Shown here: positions 1 through 7,507 of the stretch, one piece after another
Position numbering within the stretch: the first letter of the stretch is position 1
How the letters are laid out: each line of letters opens with the position of its first letter
NCBI GenBank assembly: GCA_964604195.1
Contig: CAZRXW010000013.1
Location: 1 to 26,922, forward strand
DNA: 26,922 nucleotides
Direction: 5' to 3'
Origin: SSEF01 sp964604195
GTDB lineage: Bacteria > Patescibacteriota > Minisyncoccia > Moranbacterales > UBA1568
Program-made: the position numbers and the translations under genes
The notes under the pieces: model-generated
Database searches by the model: none
Seen by the model: the letters and a program-made list of their open reading frames with translations, nothing else
Told to the model about the DNA's origin: nothing

Positions 1-649
1 TCGCTGGTCCGATGGGTACGACTGTATCATCATGGCAATGAATCAGAAAAATTTTTTGGCGCTCCGCTGGAGTCAGTGATGGAGGAAAGCTATAGAAATT
101 TTTGTCCTGACGCAACTTGTGCCAATCACGAGTTGACCGTAAACGAGTGGCCATCCCAAAACCATCTCGAGCAAAACGAATACATTCTGCAAAGGGCTCG
201 GCCGCACCCTCTTTCTCCCAATCAATGACTGGGGAGAGGAGAGCGACTTTTGTTACCAACGGATGCTGACTGAGCCAGGCGGCGGCTGGACCGCCAAAGG
301 AGCTCCCAATTATAAAAAAATGTTTTACACGGAGGGGAATCCATACTTGAGAAAAACTGCACCAGAATTTTTTCTGCCGGACGAGCTCGGTTACCACAAG
401 CTTGATATCTTGAGTTGGAGATTCTTCGAGAAAGTAGCCGTCACTTTCCCACGTGCCTCGGTAGCGAGGAAAAATCACGGTATATCCTTCCCCGACCAAA
501 AATTCGAGTACTGAGCGTTTGGATGGCACTGAGGGAAATCCCTGGGCTAAAATAAGTATCTTGCCTGTTTGTTTTTCTGGCAGAGCCACTTCAGCCACAA
601 TAGCTTTGGCAAAACGTGTACGATAAATGACTGGTTTATAAGAAGGCAT
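1..649 (-). CDS. Alpha/beta hydrolase (esterase/peptidase-like), 3' end outside the window
   Basis: An open frame runs from the ATG at 649 on the minus strand to the window edge, about 216 codons, with no stop inside the window. The protein shows an alpha/beta-hydrolase layout: an N-terminal strand KILILAQGFPS, a Y-R-G-T-W segment typical of the oxyanion region, the nucleophile elbow GSSFGG with the putative catalytic serine, and HCHDDTVVP near the truncation, which fits the acid-residue loop of dienelactone-hydrolase or S9-peptidase-like enzymes. The catalytic histidine would lie beyond the edge. There is no signal peptide, so a cytosolic hydrolase is likely. The substrate cannot be told. 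No Shine-Dalgarno is seen; a TATATC sequence ends 5 nt before the ATG. It lies downstream of the M23 peptidase gene on the same strand, after a gap of about 100 nt. Confidence 0.8.
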   Translation of the reverse strand, partial: MPSYKPVIYRTRFAKAIVAEVALPEKQTGKILILAQGFPSVPSKRSVLEFLVGEGYTVIFPRYRGTWESDGYFLEESPTQDIKLVVTELVRQKKFWCSFSQVWIPLRVKHFFIIGSSFGGPAAAWLSQHPLVTKVALLSPVIDWEKEGAAEPFAECIRFARDGFGMATRLRSTRDWHKLRQDKNFYSFPPSLTPAERQKIFLIHCHDDTVVPIGPA

Positions 650-748
650 AGAACGATATACTCAGTACATTATTATTTGCTTCCATCAACACAGAAAATT
701 TATTTCCCAAACAGAGGAACGATACTCCCCTCTTTTTGGTCTTTTTTT

Positions 749-1993
749 CTAGGGGAGATAGAACGCTGGATTGATAGTGGCACCGACGGGAATATCTTTG
801 ACGTTCTTGATTTTCTTGGAAGGAACAACATCAAAGGATTTGGTTGAGAACACCGTAAAGTGGAGATGAGGTCCAGTAGAATAGCCGGTGTTACCTGATT
901 TGGCGATGGTATCACCTTTCTTCACTTTATCCCCTACTTTCTTTTCATAACCACTCAGGTGGCCATACATGGTGACGAGACCATTACCATGATCGATCGC
1001 CATCCAACGACCATAAGCATAGCGACCATTATTACCGAGAGCAACTACCTTACCATCAGCTGCCGAGAGTACCTTGGCACCGGTTGGGATACCAAAATCG
1101 ACGCCATTATGGAAGGTATACCAGCGCGTAAATGATGTCTTCCCATACTTCTGAGTAATTTTTGGATCTTTAACTGGGTAGGCGAGTAGCCCCTTTTGGT
1201 ATTTTGGAACATCCTTGAGATCGAGAGCGGCAGTTTTCCCAGACTCAATATCTTCAATTTCATCCTCAATCGCCTTGCGCTGTTCCTCAAGATCGTCGAC
1301 GAGAGCATCATACTTCTTGGCTTCAGACTGCGTCTTGGAAAGAAGCCTTTCCTTACTGGCTTTCACTTCATCAAGATAGCTCTGACGTTCTCCGAGCTCT
1401 TGGTACAATTTATCCGCCTGCACCTTTTTATCGGTAATACTTTTACGCTCTTCAATCAAACTGGTTCTCAGTGTCCGGAGTGAAGTCAGAACCTCACGAA
1501 TTTTTTGTCCAGTTGTATGGGTCCACTCACTCATCTGGAGTGGATTCTCAAATCGTGAAGCATTAGCCAAAATATCAAGCGGGAGATCCGATTGATCCTG
1601 ATACGTACCGCGCATTATTTCGGCAAGCACTTTTTTTTGAGAAACAATTACCAATTCTTTCTGCTCGATACGCTGAGTCAATGTTTTAATATCCTCATTG
1701 AGTGCATCAAGTTCTTTTTTACTAGCATCAATCTCAAGTTCGAGAGCACTCACCTGAGCGCTCACTGTCTCAATTTGGTCAGAGAGAGCTACCCCCTGTC
1801 GTTGCTTCAATTCGATGATTTGTTTATAAGCTTTGATTTTCGCCTTGATTTCGTCGAGCGCATCTTCTTTGTCCTCAATAAGAGTGTCAATACTTTCTTC
1901 GGCTGCTTGGAGCACCCGATAGGTTAAGAGCGAAACCGTCCCCAGAGCAATAAGGGTAAGTAAGAAAAATGATTTTTGGGCAACATAATACAT
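749..1993 (-). CDS. Membrane-anchored coiled-coil M23 (LytM) peptidase, EnvC/NlpD-like
   Basis: The protein has 414 residues. Residues 8-28 form one hydrophobic segment acting as a signal anchor. Residues about 30-125 and 160-250 are rich in E, K, Q and L heptads and read as long coiled coils. The C-terminal part (about 265-414) is an M23 LytM domain with the zinc ligands in place: H295 and D299 in HNGVDF, the catalytic H345 in MYGHLSGY, and H376/H378 in GPHLHF. Family members cut peptidoglycan cross-links or activate amidases at division. Because the zinc and catalytic residues are all present, real endopeptidase activity is plausible, unlike catalytically dead EnvC. The ATG at 1993 has a TGGTATACT box 6 nt upstream and no ribosome binding site. 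It lies 33 nt downstream of gltX. Confidence 0.88.
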   Translation of the reverse strand: MYYVAQKSFFLLTLIALGTVSLLTYRVLQAAEESIDTLIEDKEDALDEIKAKIKAYKQIIELKQRQGVALSDQIETVSAQVSALELEIDASKKELDALNEDIKTLTQRIEQKELVIVSQKKVLAEIMRGTYQDQSDLPLDILANASRFENPLQMSEWTHTTGQKIREVLTSLRTLRTSLIEERKSITDKKVQADKLYQELGERQSYLDEVKASKERLLSKTQSEAKKYDALVDDLEEQRKAIEDEIEDIESGKTAALDLKDVPKYQKGLLAYPVKDPKITQKYGKTSFTRWYTFHNGVDFGIPTGAKVLSAADGKVVALGNNGRYAYGRWMAIDHGNGLVTMYGHLSGYEKKVGDKVKKGDTIAKSGNTGYSTGPHLHFTVFSTKSFDVVPSKKIKNVKDIPVGATINPAFYLP

Positions 1994-1999
1994 GTTACC

Positions 2000-2008
2000 A
2001 GTATACCA
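2000..2008 (-). promoter_or_regulatory. Extended -10 box for a leaderless start of the M23 peptidase gene
   Basis: On the minus strand TGG-TATACT is followed by 6 nt (GGTAAC) and the ATG. This spacing would put the transcription start on the start codon. No good -35 is visible 16-18 nt upstream, but the extended TGn motif can compensate for that. Confidence 0.5.
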
Positions 2009-2026
2009 TCCCTAAGAGGGGGTCTC

Positions 2027-3592
2027 CTACGCTATGGAAGGGATTTTGGCGAGAGCAGCGTCAATACGTCGTATACTGAGTTTTTTCCCGAGAACCCAAG
2101 CGGTATCCATCGGCGATGGTGAACGCTCAGCACCCGTGAGAGCCACCCTGAGTGGCCAGAGAAAATCCCCTTTCTTGTCCCCAGCTGCTTCCAAGAGTTT
2201 CGTATTGAGAACTTCACGAGTCCAGTCTGTTTCAGTGAGTATTTCTAAAAGAGTCTTGGCTCGAACTAATTCTTGAGCTGCTGCTTCGAGACTATTCCCC
2301 TTCCAAGCCAATAGTTGAGCAGGGTAATCAACGGTTTCGACAAAAAAGAAAGGGTTGTTCGCTCCAACCTCCAGAAGGGTTTTGAGTCGATCCTGCTCTA
2401 CCGTGAGCACTTTGCGAAGATGAGGATCGGCCTGAAACTCAGCTTCAGCCTTGCGGTACCAGTCAGCATGCTCAATTTTTCCAAGCTGGCGCACTCGGGC
2501 GAGGAGTTCATCAATCGAAAGCCGAGCAATATACTCATGATTCATCCAATCAAGTTTCTTTCGATCAAATACAGCTGGCGCAGCATTGAGATGCCCAAGC
2601 GAAAAATGATTGACGAGTTCATCGAGTGAAAAAAGTTCCTGAGTGCTCCCCTGGCCAGGATTCCAACCGAGAAGAGCAATAAAATTGATCAGGGCTTCAC
2701 GAAGATAGCCAGCCTCAACAAAAGCATCCACCGAAACATCACCATCTCGTTTGGAAAGCTTCTTCTTCCCATCGCTCCCGAGAATAACCGAAAGATGAAC
2801 GAAATGTGGTTTTTCCCATCCAAATGCTTCGTACAAGAGGACATGCTTGGGGAGACTCGAAAGCCATTCTTCACCTCGGAGAACATGGGTAATCGCCATG
2901 GCGTGATCGTCGACAATACTGGCGAGATGATACGTCGGGTACCCATCGGACTTGAGGAGAACGAAATCTTCGATGTCTTTACCATGATACTGGAGGTCTC
3001 CGCGAAGTTCATCATGACAAGCAATATCTCCCTGATCTTCTGGCACCCGGAAACGGACGACACACGGCTTACCGCTCTTCCGCTCTTCATCAGCCGCCTC
3101 TTGAGTCATCGCTCGACAAAGACCATCGTACCGCGGCGGTTGCTTGGCTTTTTCTTGGCGTTCACGAAGCTCCTTGAGACGCTCTTCTGTACAGAAACAG
3201 TAATAGGCATGACCCTTCTCAATAAGCTCTTTGACAGCAGTCTCATAATGAGTCAAACGCTCCGATTGGATGTAGGGTCCGTGCTCGCCCTTTTCGTACA
3301 CACCAGGATAACGAGTCGAAAGCATCCCTGGTTCGTGATCGGTTTTATCAGAGAGGATAATAGGACCTTCATCATAAGTAAGACCAAATTCCTTGAGAAA
3401 GCCCATGATATTCTCGACAGCCCCCGCAACGAAGCGTTTTTGATCGGTATCTTCAATACGAAGCAAAAACTGCCCTTCCGTTTTCCGAGCAAGAAGGTAA
3501 TTGTAGAGAGCGGTACGAAGTCCTCCAACGTGTTGGAGTCCGGTTGGCGAAGGAGCGTAGCGTACTCGTACTGGTTTACTATCGTCTGACAT
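2027..3592 (-). CDS. gltX: Glutamyl-tRNA synthetase
   Basis: This class I aminoacyl-tRNA synthetase charges tRNA-Glu with glutamate in the cytosol. It has 521 residues, slightly longer than the usual 465-490. The HIGH signature appears as HVGG (residues 21-24) after APSPTG. The KMSKS loop appears as KLSKR (278-282) inside the conserved SDGKKKLSKRDGDVSV region. A zinc site is seen as C132, C134, Y155 and C159. Between DEGP (about 73-76) and GPYIQSER (about 105) there are roughly 27 residues where relatives have 6-8, an acidic insertion of about 20 residues. Whether the enzyme also misacylates tRNA-Gln cannot be judged, because no glnS or gatCAB gene is in the window. TATATT lies 6 nt before the ATG and there is no Shine-Dalgarno. 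Confidence 0.96.
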   Translation of the reverse strand: MSDDSKPVRVRYAPSPTGLQHVGGLRTALYNYLLARKTEGQFLLRIEDTDQKRFVAGAVENIMGFLKEFGLTYDEGPIILSDKTDHEPGMLSTRYPGVYEKGEHGPYIQSERLTHYETAVKELIEKGHAYYCFCTEERLKELRERQEKAKQPPRYDGLCRAMTQEAADEERKSGKPCVVRFRVPEDQGDIACHDELRGDLQYHGKDIEDFVLLKSDGYPTYHLASIVDDHAMAITHVLRGEEWLSSLPKHVLLYEAFGWEKPHFVHLSVILGSDGKKKLSKRDGDVSVDAFVEAGYLREALINFIALLGWNPGQGSTQELFSLDELVNHFSLGHLNAAPAVFDRKKLDWMNHEYIARLSIDELLARVRQLGKIEHADWYRKAEAEFQADPHLRKVLTVEQDRLKTLLEVGANNPFFFVETVDYPAQLLAWKGNSLEAAAQELVRAKTLLEILTETDWTREVLNTKLLEAAGDKKGDFLWPLRVALTGAERSPSPMDTAWVLGKKLSIRRIDAALAKIPSIA

Positions 3593-3598
3593 AGGTCA

Positions 3599-3604
3599 AA
3601 TATA
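3599..3604 (-). promoter_or_regulatory. -10 box 6 nt before the gltX start codon
   Basis: TATATT, then TGACCT, then ATG on the minus strand. This matches the leaderless-promoter spacing seen at several other genes in the window. No clear -35 is present. Confidence 0.45.
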
Positions 3605-3628
3605 GCTTATCCAAGCGCTTTCTTCCAG

Positions 3629-3657
3629 TTGACTTTTTCATATAAATATGCTATCAT
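3629..3657 (+). promoter_or_regulatory. Sigma70-type promoter with extended -10 for a small plus-strand transcript
   Basis: TTGACT (3629-3634), a spacer of exactly 17 nt, then TATCAT (3652-3657) preceded by TGC, which is an extended -10. It is among the best promoter matches in the window. It points away from gltX into a stretch with no long gene on this strand. Expected transcription start is about 3664. Confidence 0.65.
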
Positions 3658-3663
3658 ATGTAT

Positions 3664-3780
3664 TCGGCACGTCGTGTCGGGAAGCTCTTTCAGTCCCGGC
3701 CATTTCGGTCATAACCTGGAAGGCTCACATGAACAAAACGGCAGCTATCAAAAGAAGCTGCCGTTTAAATTTTTATTTTT
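3664..3780 (+). ncRNA. Candidate small RNA or attenuator-like transcript, about 115 nt, family unknown
   Basis: The stretch is bounded by a strong promoter (3629-3657) and a strong intrinsic terminator (3736-3780). No protein of normal length is encoded on this strand. Local stems are visible: CGGCAC/GTGTCG (3665-3679), GGGA/TCCC (about 3679-3697), GGCC/GGTC (about 3698-3710). A GGAAGG Shine-Dalgarno-like element at 3718-3723 precedes an ATG at 3729 that opens an 18-codon frame ending at 3782 and running through the terminator stem, so a leader peptide is possible. Another tiny frame starts at 3658. I compared it with SRP 4.5S RNA because of the GGTCA...CC.GGAAGG string, but the AGCAG side of that loop and the long closing helix are missing. 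The call rests on the promoter and terminator. Confidence 0.45.
3736..3780. terminator. Intrinsic terminator, probably bidirectional
   Basis: An 11-bp perfect stem, AAACGGCAGCT (3736-3746) with AGCTGCCGTTT (3756-3766), and a 9-nt loop. On the plus strand the stem runs into TTTAAATTTTTATTTTT. On the minus strand it is followed by TTTTGTTC. It lies just after the stop codon of the minus-strand glycosyltransferase gene (3773) and also ends the plus-strand small transcript. Confidence 0.8.
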
Positions 3781-4462
3781 GACTCAGTACTTTGACTGGA
3801 AAGACTCCCACTGCATTCCAGATGCGGCGGAAACGGCGTGGCTGCTGATACAAGCGCCAGAGCCATTCGAGACCAAGTTGCCTACATATTTTTGGAGCAC
3901 GAGGAAGAACACCTGTCAGGTAATCAAAAGAACCTCCCACCCCCATCACGAGCTTGATGTTCCCCTTTTTGGTACGGAAACTCTCAAGATAGGTTTCCTG
4001 AAGTGGGGCACCATAATTACAAAAAAGGATCTCATCTCGGGTATCAAGCGTAAGAATTTCTGAATATAATCGACATTTGAGTTTTGGATATTTTTCCTTG
4101 AGACAAGCCAGTATCTGTACCGGTGTTGAAAGGCCATGTTCATGAAGTGCCAGCGCCACCTGTTTATTCATTTCTTCAGCCATCCGTAAAATATCATGCA
4201 TCAGATCGACTCCTGGGTAATGACCAATGAGTTTTTCTCCTGAGAGCCAAAAGGGAAAATGGAGTCCGATACCGTCCGCTATCCGGAGATCAGCCGCAAG
4301 AAGCGACTGTTTGAAGTTTGAATTCTTTTCAGCCAGTAACAGGAATTCCGGATTAACCGTCGCAATGCGATGAAATTCATCAGTTTTAAGCCAAGAGTTC
4401 ACCCGCTCCAAAGTCTCTTTACGAGAAAGGTTATCAATAGAGACACCAAAGATTTGTGTCAT
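3773..4462 (-). CDS. WecG/TagA/CpsF family glycosyltransferase (GT26)
   Basis: 229 residues, the normal size for GT26. Family features in order: N-terminal GVSIDNLSRKETL, the NPEFLLLAEKN block (about 38-48) with the conserved asparagine, the ADGIGLHFPF catalytic-base region (about 62-71), a G-x-D-L motif (GVDLMHDIL), a C-terminal VMGVGGSFDYLTG segment, and RAPKICRQLGLEWLWRL-type end motifs. Family members move N-acetylmannosamine(uronate) or a related sugar onto an undecaprenyl-linked GlcNAc during teichoic acid or enterobacterial common antigen synthesis, at the inner face of the membrane. The sugar used here is unknown. It is separated from the main glycan locus by housekeeping genes. It ends at a strong terminator and starts with TGATTATTT 6 nt before the ATG. 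Confidence 0.9.
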   Translation of the reverse strand: MTQIFGVSIDNLSRKETLERVNSWLKTDEFHRIATVNPEFLLLAEKNSNFKQSLLAADLRIADGIGLHFPFWLSGEKLIGHYPGVDLMHDILRMAEEMNKQVALALHEHGLSTPVQILACLKEKYPKLKCRLYSEILTLDTRDEILFCNYGAPLQETYLESFRTKKGNIKLVMGVGGSFDYLTGVLPRAPKICRQLGLEWLWRLYQQPRRFRRIWNAVGVFPVKVLSQK

Positions 4463-4468
4463 ACCAAA

Positions 4469-4477
4469 AAATAATCA
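4469..4477 (-). promoter_or_regulatory. Weak extended -10 box before the GT26 gene
   Basis: TGA-TTATTT, then TTTGGT, then ATG. The hexamer deviates from TANNNT at its second base, but the spacing and TGn match the leaderless pattern. Readthrough from the RNA ligase-like gene 28 nt upstream is an alternative. Confidence 0.3.
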
Positions 4478-4490
4478 GGCAAACGTCTTG

Positions 4491-5039
4491 TCATTCGCCA
4501 AGCGGAAACTCTTCGATAGGAAGATATATTCTTTTCCCATCTTCAGTTGTACTCTCAAAAAGAGCCAGCGAAGAGACCGGCTCAACAAAATTTACCGACT
4601 TATCAAAGTTTGGCTTTTCTGGCAGCGCCTCAAATTTCCCTCGACGAATTTTTCCCAAAGTGATATGGGGCCGGAAACTTTTTTTCTCAGGAACCAAATA
4701 ACCGAGTTCCTGATCAAGATTTTTCCTCAAGCGAAGGAGTTCTTCACTCTCTTCTCCAAAGACAAAAAGAGCTGTGGGATGCTCATTGTTTGGGAAATAA
4801 CCAAGTTGATGAAAACGGAGTTCAAATGGATGAATACCCTCAATCGCTCGTTCTATCGCTGGCAATATTTCTGCCAAATTTTCTTCAGCCACAAAGCCAA
4901 GAAAGAGCACGGTTACATGAAGATTTTCCTTGCGCGTTGGAATAATGGGCCAATCAGCAAAAGCACCCATCTCACGTATGAGTCTCTTTGCTAAAAGAGA
5001 AGAAAGCTTTATACCAATAAAAAGACGCTTGGTTTGCAT
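4491..5039 (-). CDS. thpR: 2'-5' RNA ligase / RNA 2',3'-cyclic phosphodiesterase (2H superfamily)
   Basis: 182 residues, typical for ThpR. Both HxTx catalytic motifs are present: HVTV at 41-44 and HITL at 125-128, followed by GKI. The start RLFIGIKL and the LHVTVLFLG strand are family hallmarks. The enzyme opens 2',3'-cyclic phosphates on RNA and can join 2'-5' ends in vitro; its cellular role is not settled. The frame is open upstream to 5159, but the ATG at 5039 is chosen because it starts right at the conserved strand and sits just downstream of a good promoter (5052-5080). The longer form would overlap priA and has no family similarity. The stop codon is TGA. Confidence 0.9.
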   Translation of the reverse strand: MQTKRLFIGIKLSSLLAKRLIREMGAFADWPIIPTRKENLHVTVLFLGFVAEENLAEILPAIERAIEGIHPFELRFHQLGYFPNNEHPTALFVFGEESEELLRLRKNLDQELGYLVPEKKSFRPHITLGKIRRGKFEALPEKPNFDKSVNFVEPVSSLALFESTTEDGKRIYLPIEEFPLGE

Positions 5040-5051
5040 AAGATTCGCTTT

Positions 5052-5080
5052 ATTGTAAGGAAAAAAAGGGAATTTGGCAA
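5052..5080 (-). promoter_or_regulatory. Sigma70-type promoter for thpR
   Basis: On the minus strand TTGCCA (5075-5080), 17 nt, TACAAT (5052-5057). The expected start leaves only about 5 nt of leader before the ATG at 5039. It is divergent from priA. Confidence 0.65.
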
Positions 5081-5103
5081 TGGCGACGAAACCATCCTTA
5101 AGC

Positions 5104-5112
5104 TGATAAAAT
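5104..5112 (+). promoter_or_regulatory. Extended -10 box for a leaderless priA start
   Basis: TGA-TAAAAT followed by GGAGCT and ATG (5119). The GGAG is only 2 nt from the ATG, too close for a normal ribosome binding site. The spacing equals that at gltX and other genes. Confidence 0.5.
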
Positions 5113-5118
5113 GGAGCT

Positions 5119-7023
5119 ATGCCGACATCTCTTTTTCGTATTGAAGTAGCCCCTCTCACCCCGCTTCCTCTTGAGAGGTCGCCTCTTTTTAGTTATCGCT
5201 CCAAAGAATCCATCCCACCAGGAAGTTTGGTAGAAATTTCTTTTGGCAAGCGATACCTCCAAGGCATTGTTTTTGAGAGTGCGAAACTCCCTGGCCGAGC
5301 ACCCCTCTGGATGAAGCCCGTCGGTAAAGTCATTTTGCCCTCTTGGCTTACCTCTAAGCAGCGGTTACTCGCCAAGTATATGGGTGAGACATACTTTTCC
5401 TCTCTAGGAAATAGCCTGAAACACTTTGTCTTTCCTCTTTCAAAAAAAATTCTAGCGGACTGTTCTTTGAATACCAAAATCAGCTCCCGGCACCAAACGA
5501 AAAAAGTTACTTTATCACCAGAAAAAGATCTCATACAAGAAGTTAACTCAGATCAAGCACTCTGGACAATGGTTGATCATGCTCTCGCCTCAGCTCGTCC
5601 CAAAGAAACCTGTCTTATCCTTCTCCCTAATCTCATTTTGGCTGAATTTGCTGCTCAAAGGTATTCAGCCATGTTCCCTCATGAAATTGCTGTTATCACC
5701 AGTAAACTTACCAAAAAAGCACTCTTTGAGAGCTGGCAGCAAATCCGAAGTGGATCAATTCGTTTTATTTTTGGTACTCGGCAAGCGCTTTTTGCTCCCT
5801 TTCCAAAACTGACTCATATCATCATGCTTTTCCCAGAAGAAACTCTGTCTTACAAACAATGGGAAATGACTCCTCACTACACGTCCCTTAGCCTTATTCA
5901 TTTTTTGAAACAGTCCTTTCACAGCAAGCTCACTCTCCTCACTACCTCCCTAGGACTCAGAGAGCAGGAGCTCGCTCCATCAAAAGCACTCTCTCCCCCA
6001 TATCAGCCACTCATCATCGATCGACGTAAAGATGGCAAAGGAGCTCGCTCGAGAGCTTTTGCCAAATCGCTCCAAACACTCCTTGAGGAAACCACCAAAC
6101 AACAAAAAATACTTCTCGTAGCCAAAGAAAGAGGGGCGTCAGGAATCATGATCTGCCAACACTGCCGTAATACGGCTCGTTGTCCAGATTGTGAACACGT
6201 GCTCAGTGAAGCTGGGGAAGGGAATTTTCGTTGTCTTAGCTGTGGATTTAAGAGCGACTTCTTCCCTAAATGTCGGACGTGTTCTGGCATGAATTTTATT
6301 CCCTTTGGCTTTGGTACAATACGGGTAGAGAAAGAGACCGAGCGCCTTTTACTTGGACGACGAGTGCTCCGTATTGATCGAGATGCCCTCGAGACCACGG
6401 CAGGCTGGAAAAAAACACTCGACAAGCTTTGCCGGGGACAATTTGATGTCCTCATTACCACTCACGAAATTGGCACTTTGCTCCCCTTGCCACCTCTTGA
6501 CTTGATTGCTATGCTGGAGGGCGATCATGTACTGCGGCGGCCAGAATTTGATAGTGAAGAGCGACTCGCTCTCCAGGTCAAACGCCTGCTCGCTAAACTT
6601 GCCCCAAATGGTCAGTGTGTGATCCAAACCTTTTCTCCGGAGGAACGAATCTGGCAAAATATAACTGCTGGAACTTTCGTTAATTACTTCGAGCTTCTCC
6701 TTGAGGAAAGAAAGCTCTTGGGTTACCCTCCAGCGACTGCTATCATACAGTTGACACCTCTCGAGCTGTCTTTTTTAAAGAAAAAAATTGACACCGCTGA
6801 GATGGAGAAAAAGAGAGATGAACTCGTCAAGCTCCTTGTCTCCTCAAAGGATTTTCGCGTCCCTTCACTCCTCATCAGGCCAACCACTCAAAAAAGTCGT
6901 CCTTCTCCAGCCAGTATTCTCATAAAATACCCTCCTCAGCAGGAATTACCTCCAAAACTTCTTACCTGGCTCAAACAACACTCATCTCAATTCTCTATTG
7001 ATTTTGAACCCTATCAATTATAG
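5119..7023 (+). CDS. priA: PriA-like primosomal protein N' lacking helicase motifs
   Basis: 634 residues, against about 730-800 for canonical PriA, the replication-restart helicase that loads the primosome at stalled forks. Visible parts: an N-terminal 3'-DNA-end-binding domain (about 1-110), a helicase-like body, and an eight-cysteine zinc module (C346, C349, C355, C358, C372, C375, C385, C388). After it come GTIRVEKE, matching the GTQRVEEE element, and a PriA-like tail with YPP (536-538). The ATPase motifs are gone. There is no GxTGSGKT near residue 155. DEEH is replaced by PEET (239-242) although SYKQ follows. The SATPT block reads TSLGL. The motif V region keeps only the scaffold (ITTHEIGTLLP), and GRAGR is replaced by RLLAKL after QV (486-487). 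Residues such as GTRQALFAPF remain, so homology is clear. The priA-def-fmt order supports orthology. It probably acts as a DNA- or primosome-binding scaffold, as proposed for actinobacterial PriA. Confidence 0.88.
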   Translation: MPTSLFRIEVAPLTPLPLERSPLFSYRSKESIPPGSLVEISFGKRYLQGIVFESAKLPGRAPLWMKPVGKVILPSWLTSKQRLLAKYMGETYFSSLGNSLKHFVFPLSKKILADCSLNTKISSRHQTKKVTLSPEKDLIQEVNSDQALWTMVDHALASARPKETCLILLPNLILAEFAAQRYSAMFPHEIAVITSKLTKKALFESWQQIRSGSIRFIFGTRQALFAPFPKLTHIIMLFPEETLSYKQWEMTPHYTSLSLIHFLKQSFHSKLTLLTTSLGLREQELAPSKALSPPYQPLIIDRRKDGKGARSRAFAKSLQTLLEETTKQQKILLVAKERGASGIMICQHCRNTARCPDCEHVLSEAGEGNFRCLSCGFKSDFFPKCRTCSGMNFIPFGFGTIRVEKETERLLLGRRVLRIDRDALETTAGWKKTLDKLCRGQFDVLITTHEIGTLLPLPPLDLIAMLEGDHVLRRPEFDSEERLALQVKRLLAKLAPNGQCVIQTFSPEERIWQNITAGTFVNYFELLLEERKLLGYPPATAIIQLTPLELSFLKKKIDTAEMEKKRDELVKLLVSSKDFRVPSLLIRPTTQKSRPSPASILIKYPPQQELPPKLLTWLKQHSSQFSIDFEPYQL

Positions 7024-7031
7024 TTACCCTC

Positions 7032-7499
7032 ATGGCTACTGCTCATCCCGATATCGTTACTGGAGAAACAAATCCTATCCTCCATACCGAAACAGTTACT
7101 GTCAAAAATCCACTTGATCCTGCTATTCAGAACCTCCTTCCGGAGATGCTTCGTATCATGCGTGAGGCAGATGGTATTGGTCTCGCCGCCCCACAGATTG
7201 GTCTCAACTTTAGACTCTGCGTTATTGAAATAGATGGTGTAATTCGCTACCTCATCAATCCCAAGATAACCTCTACATCTAAGGAAAAGATTCTTTTTGA
7301 AGAAGGGTGCCTCAGTCTCCCTGGTGATTATTACTCCGTCGAACGTGCTGCCAAGGTTACTGTTCGCTATACCAACGAGAAAAATGAGGACGTAAAATTG
7401 CGAGCGCATGGATTGTTGGCTATTTGTATCCAGCATGAGCTTGACCATCTCGATGGTACACTTATTTATGATCGATACCATGAACAAAAACGACACTAA
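7032..7499 (+). CDS. def: Peptide deformylase
   Basis: 155 residues, normal size. All three deformylase motifs are present: GIGLAAPQ (48-55), EGCLS (91-95, metal-binding Cys93) and HELDH (135-139, two metal histidines and the catalytic Glu). It removes the formyl group from the N-terminal methionine of new proteins, using Fe2+ or another divalent metal, and is the functional partner of Fmt encoded next door. It starts 8 nt after priA. TATAGT lies 7 nt before the ATG, overlapping the priA stop, so a second promoter is possible, but co-transcription with priA is simpler. The N-terminus has a short extension before the usual NPILHTETV segment. Confidence 0.96.
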   Translation: MATAHPDIVTGETNPILHTETVTVKNPLDPAIQNLLPEMLRIMREADGIGLAAPQIGLNFRLCVIEIDGVIRYLINPKITSTSKEKILFEEGCLSLPGDYYSVERAAKVTVRYTNEKNEDVKLRAHGLLAICIQHELDHLDGTLIYDRYHEQKRH

Positions 7500-7507
7500 A
7501 TAAATCT

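Noticed and set aside
724..757. Hairpin CTCCCCT/AGGGGAG after the M23 peptidase gene
   Set aside because: 7-bp stem, but a 19-nt loop and no T-run afterwards on either strand; not a convincing terminator.
2795..3589. A 264-codon open frame on the plus strand opposite gltX
   Set aside because: It is the antisense shadow of a clearly recognised gltX; its translation has no family features.
3664..3780. Identity of the small transcript as SRP 4.5S RNA
   Set aside because: GGTCA and GGAAGG occur, but the AGCAG side of the conserved loop and a closing long hairpin are missing; the 3' end is a plain terminator.
3629..4063. 144-codon plus-strand frame through the small transcript and opposite the GT26 gene
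   Set aside because: It runs through the terminator stem and mirrors the GT26 coding region; no family features.
5039..5159. Longer thpR start at 5159
   Set aside because: It would overlap priA and include the promoter; the conserved domain begins at the ATG at 5039.
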